The position numbers and the translations under genes were made by a program. A DNA stretch of 64,000 nucleotides from an uncultured Lachnospiraceae bacterium (GTDB lineage: Bacteria; Bacillota; Clostridia; Lachnospirales; Lachnospiraceae), in assembly GCA_946631295.1 (NCBI GenBank), contig CAMOZY010000003.1, positions 22,970-86,969 of the forward strand, read 5' to 3'. How positions within the stretch are numbered: position 1 is the stretch's first letter; each line of letters opens with the position of its first letter. Below, one piece after another: positions 25,310 to 33,256 of the stretch. A model generated the notes under the pieces. It searched no databases and was not told the DNA's origin. It worked only from the letters and a program-made list of their open reading frames with translations.

Positions 25310-25786
25310 ATGACAAAAGATTTCGACAAAATATGCGAAAAGTACGGGAACAGGCTGTATGCTGCTGCCTTTAATATATGCAGGCAGCAGCAGGATGCCG
25401 AAGATGCGGTACAGGACGCACTGCTTGCCTATTACAGGACCGATAAGGAATTCGAATCCGAGGAGCACATAAAGGCCTGGCTGCTGAGAGTTACCGTAAA
25501 TGCCGCCAAAAGTACAAAAAGGTTATTCTGGAACAAAAACCGTACATCCTATGAAGAATATATGGACAGTCTCGTATTCGAGGAACCGTCTGACAGAACA
25601 CTGATGGATGAAGTTTTGGCCCTCCCGGAAAAATACCGAATAGTCATACATCTCTTCTACTTTGAAGAATATAAGACCAGAGAGATTGCCGAAATCCTTA
25701 AATTATCGGAAAACACCGTCAAAACAAGATTATCAAACGGCCGTAAGATCCTGAAAACAAAGCTGGAGGGATGGGAAGATGAATAA
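25310..25786 (+). CDS. ECF-family RNA polymerase sigma factor
   Basis: A 158-residue sigma-70 protein of the ECF class. Region 2 has YAAAFNICRQQQDAEDAVQDALLAYY and region 4 the HTH FYFEEYKTREIAEILKLSENTVKTRLSNGR. A helix break around GWEDE ends the protein. ATG 25310 was chosen because AGGGAG sits six bases upstream and region 2 begins there; the frame extends 51 residues further upstream without family likeness. It overlaps the next gene by 8 bases, as is usual for a sigma and its membrane partner. These are the only rightward genes in the window. Confidence 0.9.
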   Translation: MTKDFDKICEKYGNRLYAAAFNICRQQQDAEDAVQDALLAYYRTDKEFESEEHIKAWLLRVTVNAAKSTKRLFWNKNRTSYEEYMDSLVFEEPSDRTLMDEVLALPEKYRIVIHLFYFEEYKTREIAEILKLSENTVKTRLSNGRKILKTKLEGWEDE

Positions 25787-26507
25787 CAACAAAGACAGAT
25801 ACCAGAAAAGCTTTAATACATTACATCTCTCCGAGGAATTCCGGGAAAAGATAAATGAACACCCGGAGGATAACGGAAAGGGTAAGATCATGAATTTCAG
25901 AGCAATGCATGGAATAAGCCGTATTGCAGCGGCAGCCGTAACAGTATGTACTATAGCACTCGGAAGTGCAGGTGTTTGCTATGCCAACGACATAGGTGGT
26001 GTACGTACAACGCTTCAGATGTGGCTAAACGGAAGCAGCCAGGAAGTGGAAGTTGTTCAGACAGGTGAAGGAAGCTATGCCATTTATGATGAAAACGGCG
26101 AAGAGACAATGGGATTCGGCGGAATAAGCTATGATGAATTCGGCAATGAGGTCCCTATGAGCGCAGAAGAACTTGTAGGATATATGAACAACGACTGCCA
26201 CTTAGAGATCACCGATGACGGAAGATATATCTTCTCCTACAAGAATCTTACAGAAGATGTTACAGATCAGGTGGATAAGAAAGGAAATCTCTATCTCCAT
26301 GTTGACGATCCTTCTAATCCTTACACCTATTTTGAGATCACTGATATCGAAAATCATGGATATTCAGTGGAATCCGGACGTAAGGCTTCATTCGGAAAGA
26401 CATATTATGAAATTGACTCATCATCGCTCGTAATCACTGATGTAAATGAGCGTAATGATGACGAAAATACCACTTACTCATCATTCGTTATGTCAGATGG
26501 AGAATAA
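25779..26507 (+). CDS. Single-pass membrane protein, putative anti-sigma partner
   Basis: A 242-residue protein: a cytosolic stretch of about 45 residues (KSFNTLHLSEEFREKINEH), one membrane segment (ISRIAAAAVTVCTIALGSAGVCYA, about 48-71) and an acidic extracytoplasmic domain rich in Asp, Glu, Tyr and Thr. Position directly after the sigma gene with an 8-base overlap suggests it binds and silences the sigma. The zinc-type HxxxCxxC motif of many anti-sigma factors is absent. Family not recognised beyond this. Confidence 0.7.
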   Translation: MNNNKDRYQKSFNTLHLSEEFREKINEHPEDNGKGKIMNFRAMHGISRIAAAAVTVCTIALGSAGVCYANDIGGVRTTLQMWLNGSSQEVEVVQTGEGSYAIYDENGEETMGFGGISYDEFGNEVPMSAEELVGYMNNDCHLEITDDGRYIFSYKNLTEDVTDQVDKKGNLYLHVDDPSNPYTYFEITDIENHGYSVESGRKASFGKTYYEIDSSSLVITDVNERNDDENTTYSSFVMSDGE

Positions 26508-26555
26508 ATACACTCTGACCATAACGAAATACATAAAACCATAAATATTTAAAAC

Positions 26556-26591
26556 AAAACCTGCTGCCGAATTTTCACGGTAGCAGGTTTT
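26556..26591. terminator. Bidirectional terminator between the sigma pair and the lipid operon
   Basis: A 14-position inverted repeat (AAAACCTGCTGCCG / CGGTAGCAGGTTTT, one mismatch) has A and T runs on both sides, so it can stop transcription from either direction. Convergent genes end on each side. Confidence 0.85.
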
Positions 26592-26598
26592 ATTTCAT

Positions 26599-28062
26599 TT
26601 ATTTAAGCAGCTTCGAACTGCTGTAGATATGGTATTTTCCTATCCTCTCATATCCGGACACTTCAGAGTTCAGCCTGTCGATAAGTTCATCCCAGTTTGT
26701 ACTGTCTGCTTTATCGGATCCTTCCTTCAGGAAAATATCCGTACAGAGCTTATCGTCCCTGACGTATACCTTGACTGAAGAAATATCACTGCTCAGTGTT
26801 CTGACTCTTTCCTCAATCTTCTTTGCAGATACATTCTCTCCGTTAGGCAGTGATATCAGAGTATCCTTTCTGCATTTCAGATATACTTTTTTATTCCTGA
26901 TGATACCTATATCTCCGGTGAGGAAGTATCCGTCCTTATTGAACATCCGAGCGGTTGCCTCTTCATCTCCGTAATATCCCTTGAAGATCAGATCACCCTT
27001 TACGGCAAGTTCGCCATATCCCTCATCGTCCGGATCAAGGACAACTGCTTCTATATCCTCCATCAGAGTCCCCGCACTGTTCAGATCAGCCTCTTCGGGA
27101 TAGTCTATGCAGAATCCTGATGAAGTCTCGGACAGTCCGTAGGCATTCATCATATACATGCCCTCTTCCAGGTACGCTTTTCTCATTTCCTGAGAAAGCA
27201 TCGCTCCTCCGCTGAAGAGATATTTCATCTTTCCTCCGAAAAGCGCCGACAGACTGATACCGGATGCCAGTGAAGCCTCATGAAATCTTGTGAATATCTT
27301 GGGGACTCCTGAAAAAACCGTAGGCTGTGCTATAGCCATCTCTCTGGGCATATCATGTACGTTGTTTGCGAGATACACACTGTATCCAAACACAAGTGAA
27401 TACATATAGTTATATATCGAACCATATGTATGATTTAGCGGAAGAAAGAGATAGCACCTGTCGTTTTCGCCGAGCTGAACACGCCTCCCGAGCGTTCTCC
27501 ATCCGGAAAAAATATTCCTGACAGAAAGCATGACAGCTTTAGGAAACGAAGTAGTACCGCTTGTAAATACTATCTTGGCAGGGGAATCCTCATCGGAAGG
27601 CTGTACATCAAATAATGAACCGCAGAGTTTTCTTCCCTCTTCCACGCATTCATCAAAATCATTCTGCATCGAGATAAATCTGATATCAGGATGTTCTTCC
27701 TTAAGCCTGTCTGTAACAGCGGACATTGCCTCGTCATAGATAAGACATGCCAGATCTGCTTTATTTACGGAATATGATGCATTTTCATATGACCAGTCCT
27801 TGGAAAAGCCTACACTGCATCCCACATATCCGATTATGGCCACATCAGCGATAAGCCATCTTATGCTGTTGGGACCGTATATTCCTATATTCTTTCCGCC
27901 AAATCCCTGATCTTTAAGATATGCGGCAAAATAATTAACTCTTTCAATAAAGTCAGCATAAGTAGTCGGTATATATTTATCTTCGTGAAGTTCAAACAGA
28001 TAATCCCTGTCTCCCCACTTTATATAATCCTCGCGAAGATATGTATCGAGCGTATTACCCAT
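26599..28062 (-). CDS. AMP-forming acyl-CoA synthetase / adenylating ligase
   Basis: A 487-residue ANL-superfamily enzyme with the ATP loop FTSGTTSFPKAVMLS (about 168-182), the adenine motif YGLSETSSGF, TGDIG near the hinge and a short C-terminal lid (NGENVSAKKIEERV). It should activate a carboxylic acid, probably a fatty acid, as AMP ester and then thioester. It is shorter than usual long-chain synthetases (about 550-650), mainly in the N-terminal half. Last gene of the seven-gene operon, three bases after the acyltransferase-like gene, before a strong terminator. Confidence 0.87.
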   Translation of the reverse strand: MGNTLDTYLREDYIKWGDRDYLFELHEDKYIPTTYADFIERVNYFAAYLKDQGFGGKNIGIYGPNSIRWLIADVAIIGYVGCSVGFSKDWSYENASYSVNKADLACLIYDEAMSAVTDRLKEEHPDIRFISMQNDFDECVEEGRKLCGSLFDVQPSDEDSPAKIVFTSGTTSFPKAVMLSVRNIFSGWRTLGRRVQLGENDRCYLFLPLNHTYGSIYNYMYSLVFGYSVYLANNVHDMPREMAIAQPTVFSGVPKIFTRFHEASLASGISLSALFGGKMKYLFSGGAMLSQEMRKAYLEEGMYMMNAYGLSETSSGFCIDYPEEADLNSAGTLMEDIEAVVLDPDDEGYGELAVKGDLIFKGYYGDEEATARMFNKDGYFLTGDIGIIRNKKVYLKCRKDTLISLPNGENVSAKKIEERVRTLSSDISSVKVYVRDDKLCTDIFLKEGSDKADSTNWDELIDRLNSEVSGYERIGKYHIYSSSKLLK

Positions 28063-28065
28063 CAG

Positions 28066-29133
28066 TCAGTCCTCCGTTAATGGATGTTCCATCAATACAT
28101 ATTCATAAATACTTGTGATATCCTCCGATGCGTAGGTCTGTGTGACCTTACCGTCCCTCGCAAGCGCTCCTATGCTTGGCAGTTTATTCTGCTCCAGTTC
28201 CTTCATGATCGAATAAACGATTGCCTTGCCAAGACCTCTGTGCTGTGCGTCCACACCCATATACAGCATCACATAACGCTTGGGATGCTTTTTGGTATTA
28301 AGAACTTTTAGTATATTAACAGGATTAAGGTGATATACCCTGTTGCCGTAATCCGGGAGACTTATATAAAAACCGACAACCGTGTCATGAAAATAAGCTA
28401 TCTTGGTCATACTCATGTTCATGATCGTCTTGTAGCTCATGAACATCTCACGGAAGGCTTCCCATGACAGATTCTTGAATATGGGAAAATCGCTGTAAAG
28501 ATCAGTGATCAGCCTGTACACATCCTCCAGGATCTTCTCATAATCCTCCGGTTTCGGACTTTCTATCCTGTAACCCTGGTCAAGAAACTGCTTATATCTG
28601 GTCTCGTACTTTTCATTTACATAATCTTCGTTTATAGCCCTGTACAGATTTGAAGTGTAATGCTCCTTAACCGCGTAACCGTTTGCAAGGAACAGATCAT
28701 AATAATAATCCTTATTGTAAGGTTCTCCGGTATATGGAGGCATAGCGAAATTATTGATCTTCAGTCTGTACTTGATCCAGAAAGACGCATCAACAGGACC
28801 GGTTATAACCGAACAGTTCTTCTCTTTGGAAACCTTCTTCGCATTATCAAATAGAAATGCAGCAGTATCATTATCGTCTATGCACTCGAAAAATCCCAGA
28901 TATGCTGTATCATCATCCGGATATGTGGTTATCGCAAATCTTCCGTTTACATTACTTCCGTCATATATCAGATATGCCTCTATTCTAAAATACTCAGAAA
29001 GAGGATGCTCCCCCTTAAGAAGCTGCCTGACTGTATCAGGACTCTCCATATTATCGGAAGCAGAATAAAGCTTCTTCGGAAGCTTCACAAAATCCTCTAT
29101 ATATTTATCACCGTTTACTTTAACGCATTCCAT
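28066..29133 (-). CDS. GNAT-fold acyltransferase-like protein
   Basis: A 355-residue protein with two GNAT-like halves. The N-half has GRFAITTYPDDDTAYLGFFE and GPVDASFWIKYRLKINNF; the C-half has the acyl-CoA loop as GVDAQHRGLGKAIVYSIMKEL. This resembles the roughly 370-residue bacterial GNAT group often found near lipid genes. Substrate unknown; with an acyl-activating ligase directly downstream, transfer of an acyl group to a lipid intermediate is a reasonable inference. GGAGAAAG precedes the ATG and the stop of the upstream dikinase is adjacent. Confidence 0.72.
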   Translation of the reverse strand: MECVKVNGDKYIEDFVKLPKKLYSASDNMESPDTVRQLLKGEHPLSEYFRIEAYLIYDGSNVNGRFAITTYPDDDTAYLGFFECIDDNDTAAFLFDNAKKVSKEKNCSVITGPVDASFWIKYRLKINNFAMPPYTGEPYNKDYYYDLFLANGYAVKEHYTSNLYRAINEDYVNEKYETRYKQFLDQGYRIESPKPEDYEKILEDVYRLITDLYSDFPIFKNLSWEAFREMFMSYKTIMNMSMTKIAYFHDTVVGFYISLPDYGNRVYHLNPVNILKVLNTKKHPKRYVMLYMGVDAQHRGLGKAIVYSIMKELEQNKLPSIGALARDGKVTQTYASEDITSIYEYVLMEHPLTED

Positions 29134-31416
29134 TTACTTTCTCCGAATGATATCAATCCTGCCGGTTCCTCCGTCCATACGTATCACATCTCCTGTACGG
29201 ATCGTATCAGTAAGATCCTGAACTCCTACTATTGCAGGTTTCTTAAGTTCTCTTGATATGATGGCAGTATGTGAAAGGAGTGATCCTTTTTCCGAAACAA
29301 CTCCTTTTGCCGAAGCAAGCAGGAATACCCATCCCGGATCCGTCATCACCGTAACAAGTATTTTGTCCTTTACATCCCGGACATCTCCTATATTCCTTAT
29401 TACAAGTGCTTCTCCCTCTATGACGCCGGCAGAACACGGCACTCCCGACAGTGTATCCGTTTCCTTTATTCTTCTGTAGGATTTTACATCAGCAATGCTC
29501 TTATCGAATTCCTTATCTTCGAATATCAGCCTTGTATAGGGAGGGAGTTTTTTAAAAACATCATACGCAGATTTTCTCTCCTCAACATCAGCCCTCATAT
29601 CTTTTGGAGTATCTGCGAGTTTAAACGCTTCATCAACACTGAGAAAAAAAATATCATCTGGTTTTTCAAGAAGGCCGTTATCTGCGTACGATTTTCCGAG
29701 CGATGTGAAAATACTTCTCACCATTCCATAAACTCTGCTTCGGTTCAGCCTGGATCTTTCTCTTCCCGCGATTCCGGCTGCACATCTTTTGCCAAGGAAA
29801 CGCGTTACCGGATCAATTTTGATTTTCTGAGCATTATCATTCTGAGCGTAATCATTATTCAGCCCGTTATATGTCTCCTTAAGTTTCTCCGGATCATTCC
29901 TGTACTCTGCGATCCTTTCATCAAGCAGATACGGATGAGACCGGAAGGTTTTGCTTTCAAGCTTTAACTCTTCAAGGTTTCTGTCACCGTATTCCCTTAT
30001 GTATTCCTTTTTCTTTTTTTCCAGTTCGTCCGACGAATACTCATCATATCTGTATGCAAGCTCAATAAGAGCTTTGATCGGTTTCATACTCTCGATATTT
30101 GTAATTCCGGAAATGTAGCGGTTTATATAGGCATCATCAGCGTTTTTCTTCTTCAGCCTGTTCTTCACAAGTGCCGTAAATACGAATGAATATGTATCAT
30201 TCAGCAAAGTTACATCCCATATATCAAGAAGCTTTTCTTTTATCTCGTTATACAGACTGATCAGTTCAGCCGGAGTGCTTTCGGAACTGTAGCGTTCATA
30301 GAAATACCTGTTTGTTTCTGAAAACTTCTTTTCGAGACTTTTCATATGTCTGGGAACACTGATCAGTTCATAAAAAGAATTCACATAGGTCATGAATCTC
30401 ACAAATGATGACAGATCCACCTCACTGTCATCGTAGCCTTTGTTTTTTACTCCGAGCATTTCCTGCCATACGGGTATGATCTTTTTGCTGAACGGAAGGA
30501 ACTTGAGCACCGTATACCAGTTGCTGATTTTATAGTACATACGACCGTTCGCATTTCCGACCATATTGCCGAACACTTCGGTATGTTTATTTAATTCCTT
30601 ATCATTCTTGAGTACTCTCCTGCTGACTCCTCTGAACACCCCACTGTATACGATATGCACGAATGATACCGTCAGCGGAAGAGAAAGTCCCGGATAACTC
30701 TCCACAATGTTGCTGTTATCCAGAATAAGCGGCGAATCACCCTTTATCGTCGTAATGGGACGAGCCTGTAATATATTCAGTTCTCCATTAGAAAAGGCAA
30801 ATTCTATATCAAGGTAATCTCCAAGAATTTCCCTGATTCTGTCGGATACATCCATGAGCTCGTCTATCTCTTTTTCGGAAAGAAGTTCCTCTTTGCCCTC
30901 GTAGTAGTAAAGCCTGTCCGTCTTGTTGTAATAGTATGTCGTAGTATCCGCAGACCCGGATACCACGCCCTCTCCAAGCCCCCTGGTTACACTCACAACA
31001 CTTTCATTGAGTATTCCCTGAGGATTGGATGTAAACAGAACTCCTGCCTTATCAGCCTCTACCATATCCTGAACGATGACACACATCTTCAGATCATCGG
31101 AAGACAGATGGTGATATTCCATGTACTTTTTAACGTTATCAGCATACATGGAGTCTCTGCAGAGCATCACCTTATCATAAACCTCTTCAGGTTTTACATT
31201 CAGATAAGTTGCAAACTGTCCGGCAAAGCTCTGGTCACTTCCGTCTTCAAGATTACATGAACTTCTCACAGCATAGGCTTTTGTATTCTTTGATGAGATG
31301 AATGAAAGTCCGGCATCTGTATCTGTTTTCCCGTCAAGACGGATTACCTCAAATGCAGGAACGCTTATCCCTGCATCACGGAGTTTTATGAGATTGTCCG
31401 CTTTACTTCCGTACAT
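29134..31416 (-). CDS. RPH-like ATP-dependent dikinase, short form (PPDK_N + C-terminal swivel His domain)
   Basis: A 760-residue protein. The N-terminal part (about 1-225) is an ATP-grasp PEP-synthase-type domain (YAVRSSCNLEDGSDQSFAGQF, ending LQARPITT). A helical middle of about 400 residues follows, and the last 80 residues are a phosphohistidine swivel domain with the likely catalytic His in GSLLSHTAIISREL. There is no PEP/pyruvate TIM barrel after the His domain, so it is not PEP synthase. The order matches rifampin phosphotransferase, which moves phosphate from ATP via His to an alcohol. The acceptor here is unknown. Confidence 0.8.
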   Translation of the reverse strand: MYGSKADNLIKLRDAGISVPAFEVIRLDGKTDTDAGLSFISSKNTKAYAVRSSCNLEDGSDQSFAGQFATYLNVKPEEVYDKVMLCRDSMYADNVKKYMEYHHLSSDDLKMCVIVQDMVEADKAGVLFTSNPQGILNESVVSVTRGLGEGVVSGSADTTTYYYNKTDRLYYYEGKEELLSEKEIDELMDVSDRIREILGDYLDIEFAFSNGELNILQARPITTIKGDSPLILDNSNIVESYPGLSLPLTVSFVHIVYSGVFRGVSRRVLKNDKELNKHTEVFGNMVGNANGRMYYKISNWYTVLKFLPFSKKIIPVWQEMLGVKNKGYDDSEVDLSSFVRFMTYVNSFYELISVPRHMKSLEKKFSETNRYFYERYSSESTPAELISLYNEIKEKLLDIWDVTLLNDTYSFVFTALVKNRLKKKNADDAYINRYISGITNIESMKPIKALIELAYRYDEYSSDELEKKKKEYIREYGDRNLEELKLESKTFRSHPYLLDERIAEYRNDPEKLKETYNGLNNDYAQNDNAQKIKIDPVTRFLGKRCAAGIAGRERSRLNRSRVYGMVRSIFTSLGKSYADNGLLEKPDDIFFLSVDEAFKLADTPKDMRADVEERKSAYDVFKKLPPYTRLIFEDKEFDKSIADVKSYRRIKETDTLSGVPCSAGVIEGEALVIRNIGDVRDVKDKILVTVMTDPGWVFLLASAKGVVSEKGSLLSHTAIISRELKKPAIVGVQDLTDTIRTGDVIRMDGGTGRIDIIRRK

Positions 31417-31422
31417 CTGTGC

Positions 31423-32322
31423 TCAGATCCTTCCCACAAGAAGAAATACCACAACAGTAAGAAGCATCGTTGATTCCTGAAGGTATGTATATCTTTCGAC
31501 TTTATCGACAAGCACGAATCTCTCGGGATCCTTCATATACTGAACGAATTTCCATGTCATCCATGACACTAGAAGGACAAGGATCAGTATGGAAATCTTA
31601 TTTAGCCTGAACACAAGAATAATATTGGTCATGATATCCACAAGCGTAAGTATCATTACGAACCTTGTAGACTTCTTATACCCGAACAGTTTGGAATATG
31701 TCGTATAATCATTCTCATCCTTAGGAGCCTTGATCTTACGTGAAACCTCCCAGATAAGAGCAGGGAAATACAGAGTCCATAAGGTCATTACAGTGGTGAT
31801 GGTAAAAGGAGGGAGATCATACTTGATGACAGTGAATGAAATGATATATAGATTGACGAACATCTGAACAGGATTATGAGTTACAAGTGCAAGAGGAAGA
31901 GACGGCTGGATCTTAGCCTTTTGGAAGAACCACTTGCTCATAAGATATCCATAGAAATACAATATGCAGAAGAATACGATGTTGTTCATGAAGATGATAT
32001 TCAGCACAACAGCGATCAGGTTAAAGAACGCGCAGAGTATTACAACATCCTTCTTAAAAACAGCACCTCTTGCAAGAGGTCTGTCAGGAAACAGCTTCTT
32101 ATCAACATCAAAATCCTTCAGGTCATCCGCAATCCTTAGCCAGAGTAAAAAGGCAAATACTGTATATGCCCCGACCACTTCCTGTATACCTATATCAAAT
32201 GTCGTTACACCTTCATTTAATAATATGATGAAATGTATTTCCAGAAAGACGATGAGTCCGAGTATCAGTCTTGCGATAAACGGATATCTTTCCTTCATGT
32301 AAATATGCATTCTCTTTAGCAT
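31423..32322 (-). CDS. UbiA-superfamily prenyltransferase-like membrane protein
   Basis: A 299-residue protein with about eight membrane segments. The first Asp-rich site reads DDLKDFDVDKK (residues 66-76) and a second, DENDY, lies near 200; these are the two magnesium/diphosphate sites of UbiA enzymes. RPLARG just after the first motif is also typical. It should transfer an isoprenoid or similar group to an acceptor in the membrane. It overlaps the decarboxylase-like gene by 7 bases and precedes the shorter dikinase by 6, so the genes are tightly coupled. Confidence 0.82.
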   Translation of the reverse strand: MLKRMHIYMKERYPFIARLILGLIVFLEIHFIILLNEGVTTFDIGIQEVVGAYTVFAFLLWLRIADDLKDFDVDKKLFPDRPLARGAVFKKDVVILCAFFNLIAVVLNIIFMNNIVFFCILYFYGYLMSKWFFQKAKIQPSLPLALVTHNPVQMFVNLYIISFTVIKYDLPPFTITTVMTLWTLYFPALIWEVSRKIKAPKDENDYTTYSKLFGYKKSTRFVMILTLVDIMTNIILVFRLNKISILILVLLVSWMTWKFVQYMKDPERFVLVDKVERYTYLQESTMLLTVVVFLLVGRI

Positions 32323-33176
32323 CTTATTCCTACGCCTTCCCCATACAGAACTTTAGTTTCAATCCCCTCTGCACTATGTACCATGATGTCTTCATCAATC
32401 TTCACAGTATTCTTTTTGAAGAACTGGATTATGGTCGAACCGCCGGGTTCAAAATAACCTTTCTCATCACCCTTTGAGAAGCTTCTTATATTATGATTGA
32501 TTATTTTTCCGACCAGAAGAGCTCCGACCTCTATATGGATCACCCTGCCGAAATTCTCCGTATCCATTACATTTATTACTCTGAAGTTCTCTTTATATAT
32601 CTTATGATCCTTCGAAAGAGAACTGACCGTATGCAGCTTTCCTTTAATGGTTCTTCGCGCCTTCAGTCTTCCGTTGTCTATGAAACAGTATCTGTGAAGA
32701 TCATCCATACACAGACGATATACCAGACAGATTCCTCCGGAATATTCTTCACTGTACTTATCATCCGCAAGTATCTCATCTACTGAATAAGTTCTGCCCT
32801 TGACATTTATCTGCAGATCTTCATCTATTTTATAGACCAGCAGTTTTGCATCCGCGGGAGAAATAAGGATATCCTTATTCCCTTCGATCTTCCTTGCTCC
32901 GTCACGGAGTTTTCTTGTAAAGAAATCATTAAACGATACGTATTCCCTGTCTTCGTAATCTTCCATTCGGATGTGGTTTTCTTCTATAAACCCGGGAATT
33001 TTTCCGGCACTGGACTTCCTGTCGTTCAAAGCACCGTACAGCCTCGATACAGCAGGAGATACCACTATCTTCAGAAGCACTCTTCCGAATACATTCCCAT
33101 ACAGGAATTTCAGTTTCTCCTGACCATACTGTGTGATCTCCTCGTATTCTTTTGTCCTGCGGTCATATATTTTCAT
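32316..33176 (-). CDS. psd: Phosphatidylserine decarboxylase-like protein
   Basis: A 286-residue protein with the Psd pattern: FNDFFTRKLRDGARKI, ISPADAKLL, DDLHRYCFIDNG and the self-cleavage site GGSTIIQFF, where the Ser becomes the pyruvoyl group. Length and the GGST reading fit the Clostridium-type Psd. It converts phosphatidylserine, or an analogous lipid, to the ethanolamine form. No phosphatidylserine synthase gene is in the window. It is preceded by 80 bases without a clear ribosome site. Confidence 0.88.
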   Translation of the reverse strand: MKIYDRRTKEYEEITQYGQEKLKFLYGNVFGRVLLKIVVSPAVSRLYGALNDRKSSAGKIPGFIEENHIRMEDYEDREYVSFNDFFTRKLRDGARKIEGNKDILISPADAKLLVYKIDEDLQINVKGRTYSVDEILADDKYSEEYSGGICLVYRLCMDDLHRYCFIDNGRLKARRTIKGKLHTVSSLSKDHKIYKENFRVINVMDTENFGRVIHIEVGALLVGKIINHNIRSFSKGDEKGYFEPGGSTIIQFFKKNTVKIDEDIMVHSAEGIETKVLYGEGVGIRC

Positions 33177-33256
33177 AAATTATGTTTTATTCTTAAGTCA
33201 GCCGGATATCCTCACAATTTCTATTTATATCTGAGCCACTAACGCATCTGTCCGGG

